Positions 1-11,200 of a stretch of DNA of 64,000 bases are shown here, in pieces. Location: contig NW_022145615.1 of NCBI RefSeq assembly GCF_000002235.5, forward strand, positions 17,905,012 to 17,969,011, in the 5' to 3' direction. The position numbers and the translations under genes are program-made. Position 1 is the stretch's first letter, and every line of letters begins with the position of its first letter. The notes under the pieces are model-generated. The model saw nothing but the letters and a program-made list of their open reading frames with translations, was not told where the DNA came from and did no database searches. Source of the stretch: Strongylocentrotus purpuratus. Lineage: Eukaryota > Echinodermata > Echinoidea > Camarodonta > Strongylocentrotidae.

Positions 1-703
1 ATTGGCCGCAATTCGACGTCACATATCTTTAAAATCGGTTTTTAACTTTCTGTATTACAAATACATGACATTTTCTAAATTGTAATGTTCCTGATCCGAT
101 TCCATGGTAATAATCTTAGTGGTTACACAGACGGTACCCATCACCCACTTTACGACAAACAAGTACATTCTGAAAGTTAAAGGTCTTAACTAACAAAGAA
201 ACTTCATTAAAGATTGTGTCTAAGGGGTGGGGCCATTCTAGTTTTTGGCCCATGGACTAACATTGCTAATACCTGTGAGAACTACCATAATGTATTCATG
301 TAGACTGCAGTGTTTTCCACTGCGCATCATGTAAAGAGACATCAATTCATTCGGAATAACATAAAATGACTTATCCATCACATCTGACCATTTCTTTTCG
401 GCATGGCAACATTATGTTTAATCAAGAAACAGTGTCTCGATGAAAAGAGTTATGGTGTGGAAAAAACTTTGAAATATAGATATAGCCTGACATAAGTATG
501 TAATTAATATCAAGCCCAAATACATTTTTAAAGTTTTGAGCCATTCAGTATATCGGAGGGTTGTGTAAATATCTATTACCCCAACCTAAGGTATTATATG
601 ATGCGAGAAAGAAAAAAATAGGCAAGACAGACAGAATGGAGAGTGGAGATAGGAAACAGAGAGAGAGAGAGAGAGGGGGGTGAGGGGTTAGATTGAGAGA
701 GGT

Positions 704-755
<52 letters not shown>

Positions 756-864
756 ATGTTATTGCCATCACAATTTTTCGGCACAATTGTTTTAACCCCA
801 GCTTCTCATCACGAAGCCGGCCTACATCGCCGAAAGAAATTAATTTTTTTATTTTGACATTTAC
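1..864. other. Intron 2 of paralogue B (partial) with (GA)n microsatellite
   Basis: No further FATP exon is recognisable: the expected GLPKPA continuation of the AMP-binding motif is absent. A GA-rich simple repeat occupies about 658-752. The short ORFs of Ser-Leu repeats in this stretch are translations of that microsatellite. Confidence 0.6.
658..752. repeat. (GA)n microsatellite
   Basis: Two near-pure GA runs are separated by a short G-rich interruption; the longer pure run is about 708-752. It lies within an intron of paralogue B. Confidence 0.95.
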
Positions 865-1077
865 CTGTTGTTCCCGACGTGAAGATATAAGACCCTGTAT
901 CACCAAGACCTGTGGTTGGAGCGGAAGGAAAGTGTTCTCCAGACATGGTAGATATCTCCATGGTAACCGCATCATCGGGTGGTAGAAGACCAGGGATGCG
1001 AGCATCATTTATCATCCACAGACCAATCTTGAGATCTCGCAGTGAAGCTTGGATTTCAAGGATCGCGTCTATGAACT
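865..1077 (-). CDS. Exon 2 of paralogue B
   Basis: Phase 1 at both ends, acceptor aaacag and donor gtaaat on the minus strand. It is 213 nt against 210 nt for the equivalent exon in the complete copy, and ends in [10 protein letters not shown], part of the ATP/AMP-binding loop. The preceding residues are poorly conserved between the copies. Confidence 0.88.
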
Positions 1078-1957
1078 CTGTTTAAATAGAAAAGGAGTAG
1101 ATTCAATTGTTACTATAGTCTAGAGACATTAAGCTTCGTCGACCTTGTACAATTGCAAACTAACAATACCTGTAAGTTAGTCAACTAATTGTGTTTATTA
1201 GAAAGTGCTACTCATGAAATTGTCTTCAATCATTGGATTGGACGTAACGTAGACCTTATTTAAATAATATAATTTGTGCAATGACTATGTCAAACGACTT
1301 AAACAATTGAAAAACATTATAAACAGAATAGTTAAACACTTCTATAAGGATTATATAAAACTTCAGATATTGATAACAATGTTGTAACACAAACACGTTT
1401 TATCACTTTAGAGTGATTTTATGACGTCAACATAGTACTGGTAGTGTTAAAGTATATATACCTGAACCGAAGATGATATGTTTTGGCTGGCTGGCCTTAA
1501 TACAATGCAGCAGAGCTGATCCTTTAAGGTTGTAATTGATCATACTTGCTATGATACCCTTCTTCTGCAAACCAAGCCAAGTCCAAACGATTGCAGGCCC
1601 GTTGTGTAATAAAACACAAACAACATCTCCTTTCTTCAAACTGGGATCCGAACCGATAACCCACCGAGCAGTGCGGTTCACATTCCCCGCCACCTCTCCG
1701 TATGTGTACCTTTCATTCTCGTATAGAATACAGGGATGGTTAGGCTTTACTCTGGCATGCTCCTCGAAAATATCAAGAATAAAGAGTTTAGAAATCTGCA
1801 TATGTTCCATAGTTTTGAAGTAGGCTTTTGCTTTGAGGTAGAAATTGATATCAGTCCAAAGCTTAGGGTACTTCCATCGAAGCAAGGCATATCCTGGCGG
1901 GATAGAAGCCCCTGCTAGCAGAGCAGCTTTCTGGCTGATATTCCAGGAAGAAGACAT
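865..1957 (-). CDS. Very-long-chain acyl-CoA synthetase / fatty acid transport protein, paralogue B (5' part only)
   Basis: This is the start of a second SLC27/FATP-family gene, running off the left edge. Exon 1 is 1462-1957 and exon 2 is 865-1077; intron 1 is 384 bp with GT-AG ends. I chose the ATG at 1957 because the open frame further up begins with a TTG and because it makes exon 1 496 nt long, exactly the length and phase of exon 1 in the complete paralogue at 26 kb. The protein opens with a hydrophobic segment, then the WKYPKLWTD stretch, a TYGEVAGNVNRTARW block and ends exon 2 with YIFTSGTTG, the first half of the AMP-binding motif. The family activates long and very long chain fatty acids with ATP and CoA. 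The remaining exons are not visible in bases 1-864. The two first exons are clearly related but well diverged, so the duplication is not recent. The family is certain; the subtype is not. Confidence 0.9.
1462..1957 (-). CDS. Exon 1 of paralogue B
   Basis: Coding from ATG to a phase-1 donor (TTCAG followed by gtatata on the minus strand). It encodes about 165 residues, including the N-terminal membrane-like segment and the KKGDVVCVLLHNGPAIVWTW block typical of FATP proteins. Confidence 0.9.
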
Positions 1958-4056
1958 TCTAGCTATCAACAGTACAGTTGTGAGAAGCTATATCAATCGC
2001 TTTGCGAAACAGATGTCCTGTATTTCTTGTAAAGCATGCCAACGGTTGTGAAAAGGAGTATTTCAAACGCATACATTAAGCGATGCAGATTTGTTTCCAA
2101 TGCAAGACAATTGAGAAAAGGAGACGTATACATGAAGTAGAGTTTGACAAATTGAACTGTAACACCCCATATACGTCAACATTGACGAGAAATGCAAACA
2201 TGGACTCTATTCGCTATAAATGTGAAATTCACTGGACGTGACCCAAAAAATTGTGCATAACGAATGCATGCACAAAGTGTTTGACCTTTGCCACTGAAAA
2301 GAGTCGGAGAGTTCAGCCCCTGGAAATATATCCGCACTTCTGCAATCCGATTATGCTTGTTTCTTCAATTCAGTTTATGACGGTTTATTGCAGCACATAG
2401 AAGTTGATTTCATGAATTAAAGGAACCATGTATTGTATACTGAGTTGACTTTACTATTGCTGCATTCATTATTCTTATATCAGAGTATCATCATAAGACA
2501 TGCATGATAATATACGGGTGTCTTTTGAGTGACACCTTGAACTCGATCGTTGGACATCATAAACCTGTTATAACTTTATATGATAAATTACGTGGAGGGG
2601 GTGGGTGGCCGGGTTTGAAGGTGTTAATAATGACATTCTGCAAGCTAATAATTGTTAGACCCCATTTCTTGAAAAGGGTAGACTCTAATGTCGATAATAA
2701 TTGATATTCCGCATGACGGCGCAATTATAAAATTATATAAGCCGGGCCGTTGAATTAACCCAGTATTCTCCAATACGAGACTGTCGTTTCATCCATAAAA
2801 CATTCAGATTTTTTTGTTTAAACAGTGAGCAGAATATCGGGGGGGGGGGGGAGGCAATAATCTTCCTATGGGATATAGATTTTTTTTTTTCTTCAATTGT
2901 ATTTATCTGGGATTTCTAACGATTAAGGGTGTATACCATGCAGCCTCATGCACCCTCCATCTATCATATATGCATTTTGTGTAAATGTACGTATGCTCTA
3001 GCTCTCTCCCCGGAATGACCGATATTACGATTTGGTACTCGTTTAATGCTAATAAAGATAAGAATTATTTGCTCCAAGCCAAGCTAAGTTGTATTTCAAA
3101 GTACAAAGTTCGATATTATACTCAGGTATATGTATGAAAACCTCATATTCTTTGGAACGCAAAAGCCTGGGCGGAAATCCGATGGGATTAGGGGGGGGGG
3201 GGCAGGGCACTCTTCCCATTATTTAGACGGGGAGGCATTATATTTAATCTCCCCCCCCCCACGATTTCTGGTCTTTCAATATGGCTAAAAATATTACCAA
3301 AACCTGTCAAAAATGCATGTACAAGTCATGTAAATTAGTACGAATGGGTGTGTTATGTTATTTTAACAGACACGGAGTTTATCAAATCCGTTTAATTAAC
3401 GAATGGGTAGGTTCTGGTGTTCTTGGTAACCAAAGATAAATGGGCAAATCCTTTACGAGTTAAATTTGCTCCTCCACCCCACAATTTGTTTGGTTTTTTT
3501 TTCTCTCGGGACTAGATATTCCCAGGGAAAAACTAATGTCAAGAAGGAAAAAAGTGCTTGTGACCCCTCCCCTCCCTTATCCAATCAAGAACCGTCCTCT
3601 ATATGGTTCCTTCCATGGGGTTGGGTCAAATGTTGTGACATACCAGAAGTGAGAAACTATGTCTCCTTTCAACTGAAACAATGTATGCTAAAATTGGGTT
3701 CAGCATAAAAAGCAAAAGCATAGCCAACTAAGTTTACAAGTACTCAAGCTTCACGGTGAATCAATATTATAGACCCAATTAAAGTTTATTTAATGTTATA
3801 TGAATATTTTTATGATGTCTATGTAACGCTGGTAAACAGAGAAATGTGTAAGCAAAGATTTTGAAGAGAAGCAAGTGAAACAGGAATGATTCTGGCAGGG
3901 CACTGCTATATACATTCATTGAAAAAAAAAATCTTCAACAGATATTTCATCTTCCATGTGTGTAGTAGAAGATTTCATACCAACTTTACATGGACATTGT
4001 CATATTTATTGCCCAAACCACTTAGAATGCCCCATATCACATAATGATATAATAGT

Positions 4057-4373
4057 CCAGGGGGGTGTTTCACAAAGATCCTAAGTTGAACTTAACACTA
4101 AGTTGGACTTAAAAATTATGGAAAGCCATTAGCATCTTTGAAAATATTTTGTAAAAGTTATTTTGAAAGGCATTAATTGTTTATTCAAATCATTCTTATT
4201 GTCTATCATCAAGGAGATTTCATGTTCTGGATGTGGAATTTATAACAAGTCTAAAATACTTGAATTTCTGCTTTTGAATATATTTCATTTAAAGACTCCA
4301 ATGGCTGTCCATAATTTTTAAGTCCAACTTAGAGTTAAGTTCTACTTAGGATCTTTGTGAAACACCCCCCTGG
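4057..4373. mobile_element. MITE with ~65-bp terminal inverted repeats (family 1, full copy)
   Basis: The element begins CCAGGGGGGTGTTTCACAAA and ends with its inverted copy. The two arms match over roughly 65 bp with few differences, through the AAGTTGGACTTAA motif to AAAATTATGGA. The core is short, AT-rich and non-coding. A truncated copy lies at 23546-23710, another full copy at 55894-56193, and a related element at 5918-6214. No clear target duplication is visible, so the superfamily is left open. Confidence 0.85.
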
Positions 4374-5317
4374 TTGATCATTGCAATAAATAGATCACAG
4401 CTATGTCCGCACCAACAAAATCCTGAGAACAAAGTGAAACAAAATTATGAGTACTAAGTGAAACAAAATTTGGGTTTCTGAATCGAATGAAGATTTTCAA
4501 ATCTTCCATCTTTAATAAATCTTGGTGCAAAATTTACAAGATAAAGTATGTCATTCAAACAATCTGTACATTTGCCATTATTTTTGTTGAGATATGTACA
4601 AATTCAAAATTATAAAGCTAACTACATGTAATACCAATATATGTCTATACAATTGTAAATGACATTTTTCATCAAAATTGATCTCATTGCAAATGTAAAT
4701 GTGACCTTAACATTGTGGAGGGAAAAAAAAGCCCAATTCGCTTATGCATGCATGGGAAATACATCATATTATTACTCACATGGTATATTATATATTTGGG
4801 TGAAAATTCATTTGACATTTGATGAGAAACAAGTAAAGAAACAATTAATAATATATTTTGAATTATGCATACATGAGCACAAGTTGCTCTAAATTACAAT
4901 ATGCTAAAAATGTAATGATTTTGCTGCTATGACTTTTACATATCCTACATTACATCTCTGAAAAACTTAATGCTATTATTTTGTGGAACAAAAATAAAAC
5001 AAAAATAAAACAATTTAAATTAGGAAATACTGATTAAAAAACGAACAAAAAATATAATCATAAACAAAAGAATTATGACCATTTTAATCTTTAGGGTTAA
5101 TGAACCCAAATGAATTTCAATCCTAAATGTAAAGGAGCAAATAAGAGTTGCACATTATGATGATCATAACATTGTTATGAATAAAGTAAACACATTCTGA
5201 AATATACAACTTTTATAATAAGGAATGTATTTTGAATTATAAACTTTAAATCTTAAATTATGTCATACCACCAAACTGCCCATCATAATCACAATATGAT
5301 CAAATATCTCAGAACAA

Positions 5318-5618
5318 AATAATGATAATAATACTGATTTGTTCTTGTATAGTGCATAACGCAATATGATATAACGTCCCTACGCCATTCCAACATGTGC
5401 TTTGGGAATCATTACCCTAGCTTTAATTCCTGCAGCCGTTATCAGCGTACAGTGCATTTCAAGGAATAATCCCACCAGGTACCCATTTACCTCACCTGAG
5501 TCGAGTGTGGCAAATGTAGATTAATGTCTTGCCAAAGGATGATGGTGTTGTGGTAGGGATTTGAATCCCATACCTTGTAAATCAGTCCGGAGACGTATCC
5601 ACTGGATCACAACACCTC
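5318..5618 (-). mobile_element. tRNA-derived SINE
   Basis: Read on the minus strand, the element starts near 5618 with a tRNA-like head: an A-box-like TGATCCAGTGG and a B-box-like GGATTCAAATCC about 40 bases later. It continues with the GGCAAGACATTAATCTACA block that recurs in the SINEs at 9.4, 19 and 20.3 kb, and ends in an AATAATGATAATAATA tail near 5318. RNA polymerase III promoter boxes and this tail are diagnostic of SINEs. Confidence 0.75.
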
Positions 5619-5917
5619 TACAAATAATTAATGAATTTGATATTCTGATTGCCTATGATCATTCAAGGGTTTCTCCTGCGTTGGCCTAGGTTCGGATTCA
5701 TGAAGGCAGATAAAAACGCTCTTTCAGATAAGGAGTGGTATACCGCACAGTTTTTATTATAAAGTATAAATGAATGGCAACTAGGCACGACAAAAGTCCT
5801 GCGCATATTCACTTAGTTCTGTATTACACGATACAGAAATGTGAAGCGTATTAGCCTTACATCAAAATTTAAACAAAAACAGCACGGTTTACCACTTCAA
5901 ATTTGAACAAGGCTTTA

Positions 5918-6214
5918 TTTAAACCTGGGGAGTGTTTCACAAAGACTAAGATCGAGTTTAAGTTGGACTTAACTAAGGCAGGCCATTAATGCCACTGGTT
6001 GCTCTCACCGCTATGATCTTTAGATGATATTGTTTCCTTCAATAATGAATTATCAACAAATGTACATTCTGAAGATTTGTGACCATGATTTGTTCATCCC
6101 TTGAGAGACCAATGCCATTAAATGGTGAGAGCAAACAGTGGCATGAACGGCCTGCCTTGGTTAGTCCAACTTAAAGTCGTTCTTAGTCTTTGTGAAACAC
6201 TCCCCTGGTTTTAA
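5918..6214. mobile_element. MITE with long terminal inverted repeats (related to family 1)
   Basis: Arms starting near TTTAAACCTGGGGAGTGTTT and ending near CACTCCCCTGGTTTTAAAG pair over about 75 bp, including GGCAGGCCATTAATGCCACTG on the left and its complement on the right. The GTGTTTCACAAAGA terminal core is shared with the family-1 MITEs, but the internal sequence differs, so it is a subfamily. Confidence 0.8.
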
Positions 6215-7698
6215 AGTAGTTATATCGTATATAAGCATCAAGTCTCAGGCTTTCTATATTGCTAAAATTATGTTAATCACATACAAACATGAATAAATAA
6301 ATGAATCCATCCATGAAATGAAAATGAGAAATTTATGTAATGTTAATAGAACTTTCATTTGTACATTTAGATACAAAAATATGGTAACCTTTACGGCATG
6401 AGGTTGGCACGGAGTGCTCTAAAAATCAGTACTCTACCCGATCATATCTGGACGACACTCAATGCTTTTTTCTGAATACTGTTTGAAAATTCAACATCCA
6501 ATGTTGAATAAGAGAGCTTTCTTTAGCTAATGTTACTACCGGTACCACATACCACGTAATTCAATTTTATCAAAAGCACCTTGATAGACTTGCTGGCTTC
6601 TCCATATATTGTTTGGCCGTTAATAGAATGGCTGACATCAATTCTAGACACCTGAACCACATAAAATCCTGTACATATCACACACAATAATTTTCAATAT
6701 ACACTATATAATTATACACTTTGTCCATAGTCGTGAATCAATGCTTCAAATTTCAGCATTCAAAACTACATGCATAAGTGACCAGTATAAATGACATTCT
6801 GACAAAACGGGGAAAACTGCCCCAAAAACTACCCCAGCATAACAAAATAATTTCATGTCTAAATGAATTGCATATGGAGATGAAAAAAGAAGAAGTAGAC
6901 TGCATGAACATCTGTTGAATTTGCTGCAACATTTTTTTTAAAGCGGTTTACTGAGTCATATGTCAGCAAGGCTGAAGCATGCAAGAAACAAAAATGGGGC
7001 TTAGGAAATCATTAGATTATGATATAGACAGGCATCTTAAAATAATTGCTTAATCACCTTTCTTAAAATTGATTATTGTCACATAATTCATAAAAAAAGG
7101 AATTGGAAGCTCCTTAGATGTGAAATGGAATGATACACTCTTCACCTCTGATACTTCCAACTGTGATAGTGGATCAGAGAATAGTAATAACATATCTAAC
7201 GAATAATTCTCAGTATTCGCAATAGAGTGCAACACCTATCGAGTGCAATTGACATTCCAAAATCCAAACTGCATCATGGGAAATAGTTGACGTTATGAAG
7301 CTGATAATGGGAAATCCCAAGTACTCCATGTGGCTAGCTAAATAATATAACTATACATGACATATATCTTCTAGCTATATTTAGACAATTTTCGTTAAAT
7401 GCTCCCTTCCCTTTTGCTGTTTTTCTTTTACTTAGGAATCTCAAAATACTACTCCCTCACTTCCATACTAAACAAAAATTGGAGAATATCCTGTGGATTG
7501 AAAACATACAGTTGTTGAAATGGTCACACAACATGCTGCCGCAGATTTCATATCAATTTTGGAAGTTGGAAATCTGTGGCATCAGATGGGTGGAGCATCG
7601 TATTGTGAATTCTAGCTCTTACATCTCGTCTTAGTCCTTAAACCTGTATGGCACTTATGCCAATTGTATTCTAATCAGGTCAATATGGTGCTTGCTGC

Positions 7699-7704
7699 TT
7701 TAAT
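7699..7704 (-). promoter_or_regulatory. Candidate poly(A) signal of the complete FATP gene
   Basis: ATTAAA on the minus strand, about 270 nt after the stop codon at 7971. It is the nearest recognised hexamer variant; no AATAAA was seen closer. A cDNA end would decide it. Confidence 0.35.
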
Positions 7705-7970
7705 GGGCAAGTGCATAATAGAAAAATATGGTCAACATTATGTCCAATTGAAACAAAGTTGATTGAAATTTGTGTATGGATGGCTCTGTGCATGGCTAGT
7801 TGATTCAGTGGAAGTCTTTCCTAATTGGTCATTCATTAGGTCATTCAGCTTCAAATAGTTGTCTTCTACGGATATTTAACCTATCATCGTGCGCACGTAG
7901 GTGTACATGTCCCATGTGCGATGGAGGCTATCTCTCCCAGCATGCTACAGCTCTGTGCAAAGAGCGCCCT

Positions 7971-8278
7971 CTATAGCTTTGATTGTCCAGCCATGATGAC
8001 ACTCAGATGCCTGCTTGTGAGAGGTACATAGGCCTTCTGCGAGGGCTCGATGATGAAGACTTCCTCTGGGATGCTATGGATATCAAAGCCCTCCTTGACA
8101 AGATCCGTCTTCTTATGCTTGAAGGTACCGGTCACCTCTATCTCGGCCATCAGACGCAGAAACTTGGGGCAGGCGTAGTCGGGAAGGAGAGAGGAGACGT
8201 GAGAGTATACATCCCCAAGGTCCAGTCTGGTGCCCTCGTTTGGCACGATGGCTGCCATTCCAGCCCGCCCATCTTGAC
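7971..8278 (-). CDS. Exon 9 (terminal) of the complete FATP gene, ending in SKL
   Basis: 308 nt including the TAG stop. It begins [16 protein letters not shown], holds [13 protein letters not shown] and [15 protein letters not shown] (the C-terminal domain with the KxxLxxEGF block) and ends IMAGQSKL. The long plus-strand open frame over the same bases is an antisense shadow. Confidence 0.95.
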
Positions 8279-11200
8279 CTGTAAAGAAGGATTTGATTAT
8301 GGGGTTTAAAATTATCATTAGGTTAGTTTAAATATTGTATTGAGTTCTTGAGATGTAATCACAGAATGTGGAGCAACAGGGTATGAAACGACGAAACGGA
8401 TGGCTCAAGAACTGACAGATCACTATTGATGATGATAATAATGATTGAGTTCTTATTAGCACCAACCATGAAATAACCTATGAAGAATTCAAATGTGATA
8501 TTCTGTGATGTACAGTAACATTTAGAAGTCTTATTATTTGAAGCCATCTATACACAATGCTTTTAACAATATACTTTCAAAATCCATACATTAGAGACCC
8601 TGTCGTAAGTGGAAAATGAAATAGATGAATTACATATTGACCGTAAACGTTATAAGCCATGAATTACAATATAATCAATTATATGCTATTTTTGTGTCTG
8701 TCAGAGGAGAGCTCTCTGAAACCTTGAAATCTAAAGCTTTGAAAATCAAAAGTTGTCGAACTAAAAAACTAGCTATCGACTTGATGACATCATCTTATGT
8801 GGAGTATGCATAATCACAATGAATTTGCATTAATTAAGCATGGCTTCAATTAAGCCTCAGCTATATAGGCATGCCGATCAGGTCCACATGTTATGTCGTC
8901 ATCCTAACCGCAGCAAATTTGACCCGATGACCTGTAACTTGGAAGGGTGCAGAAATGAGGTTTTAATTGCTTTTGTGCAATACTGAAAGGGAAAATATTT
9001 GTCAATCTTTTCTATTTCTATTGTATGCTCATTCAGCTTTCCATTAATATAAAGTTGTATTTTCATTGGATAGACATGCAGATGATAATGACAATGACAT
9101 CCTTGGATACCAATCAATAAGCTCATCAAGTCAATATCAGAGTACTACATCTGTTAGCATCATTAAAATAGAAAATTTAGCCATTTTAGACCTAAGAAAA
9201 ACAAAGGTTGGAATGTTTTATATGGTCTTACCTGGTACATTCACACCATACACATTAGCTTCCATAATACCAGGGTGAGAACTCAACGCTTGGGCAACTT
9301 CCACGGTTGATACATTCTCACCTTTCCATCTGGTGGGAAAAGAGAGAGATTTATTAACACTCATACGAAGCAACAAACATACAGCTCTATCTTTCAACAC
9401 TTCGATTGCTTACTTTGCCTCTCTGCATGGTCACTCGTTTGCCACTATTTGAGCTCCTGCATGGGAGTAGTGTCCTTTAGCAAGACATTAATCTACATTT
9501 GTGGCTCTGACCTGACACTCTAGCTGCAAAACATCATACAAAAGAAGAAGAATTCACTTTTGCTACTCTCCAAAATTCTTCTAACTAGCCAATGGCTCAA
9601 CAACAAGAGGCCATAATAATGCTGCATTATTGTAGAGCGCTTAGAGACTTCTGACAAAGTAAGTGTTAGGCCCTATATAAGCAAGGATAATTATTATTAT
9701 TATTATTATTAATTTCAAGATAGTCAAACAACGTTTCAATACAAGACTTAGGCAGTATAGTTTCTCAATAAGGAGTGTAATTAACATTTGGAATGCCTTG
9801 CATAAGGAAGTAGTCAATCCTGCCACCATTAACCAATTCAAGTCATCCCTAGAAAGGTATCGGAGAAACAATCCAATTAAGTTTGAACCATACTTGGAAG
9901 GGATGAAACAGTAAAGAGGGAAAAATAAGCTAAGCTTCCAGTATCTACACCCAGGTATACCCAAGTTATGCGATGGTCACAACCCGCCGTACTTGCAAGT
10001 GCGTGCTGTCTACGTGCAAAACGTGGGGATAATTTGGATATCCGTACGTGGTGAGTACCACCTCCGTAAGGATTTGGGAGCACGCAGACACACCATAGCA
10101 CTTTTAGTGCAAGAGGAAATTTTGCTGCGTTCGGGCTGCGGTCAGGCTACCTATTCACCCCCAGTGTGTGTGACGTGCATTGTCTATACTCCCTCCCTGT
10201 CTTTGCCACTCCCTCCCTACGTTTTCAGAAAAACATGGCGGCCGTGGCCTCCCCAAAAACCGTACGGACTAAAACACGCACGATGGGTTGTGACCAACGC
10301 TTAAGTAAGAATTCACTTTTGCCACTCTCAATCCAGGTGTCAAATGGGTACCTGTTGAAAGGAACTCCTTGAATGCTGAAGCACTGAAATCGGTATCCTA
10401 GTTATAGCCAGGTAATACCAGAGCACCTTGAACATTTTGTGTGGTGGATATGTGTGCTAAAAAATTAACCAATATTATACCTTTACGCACTAAAAGAGTA
10501 AGAGCGCATTTTAATCAGACCTGCCAACCTCTGGAAGTCAAAAACTGTATTCTTTAATCCCAAAAGTTGTATTTTACTGACAAAAAATTGTATTCTAAAA
10601 AAATCCAATGTCTCTTACAGTTCCTACATACAGGAAGAAATTTTGTATGGATCATTGGTTAAATACCGGTATGCATGAATTTGTCATGACTGGTGTGTCC
10701 GATGAACCAATGAACATCCCCAAATTGCTGATGCGAGATGCTTGTAGGATACTTTACAGTTATTTTTATTTTTTTGAAAATCATATTTTATTGAGGAAAA
10801 ATCGTACTGTCGTATTAACTTCTGAAAATCATACGAAATACGATTAAATTGAATGGTTGGTAGCTCTGTTAAATACATGTAGCTCTTCCAGTCAGCATGA
10901 TTTACCTGAAAGTATCTCCAATCCTGTCCATGAAGTAGATATAATCTTCATCATCCATCTTCAGAAGGTCACCAGTGTTAAAGTATGCATCTCCTTTGGT
11001 CTTCACGTTCCTAACTATCTTCCTCTCACTCTTCTCCTTGGGACCTTTGTAACCGGTGTAAGGATTCTTATCATCAATCTTAAAGAGGGCAAGACCCGTC
11101 TGACCTGTACATAAGAAACAGAATGAATAGGAATATATCTTACATTACAAAGTTAAAACTATATCACCCTCATTTGTCTCACTGCCTCATAAATTTGGAA

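Larger units (their letters stand above)
1958..7970. other. Intergenic region between the two FATP paralogues
   Basis: This stretch holds the promoter side of paralogue B and the 3' UTR side of the complete paralogue. I find no coding exon. It contains G and C homopolymers (about 2839-2851, 3190-3202, 3250-3260), a MITE at 4057-4373, a tRNA-derived SINE at 5318-5618 and a related MITE at 5918-6214; the rest is AT-rich, apparently unique DNA. A TATA box or initiator could not be assigned with confidence. Confidence 0.6.

Noticed and set aside
545..1008. Ser-Leu-rich open frames
   Set aside because: Translations of the GA microsatellite and of wrong frames of paralogue B exon 2.
7983..8309. 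108-residue plus-strand open frame
   Set aside because: It lies exactly antisense to the terminal FATP exon, which has a clear family match.
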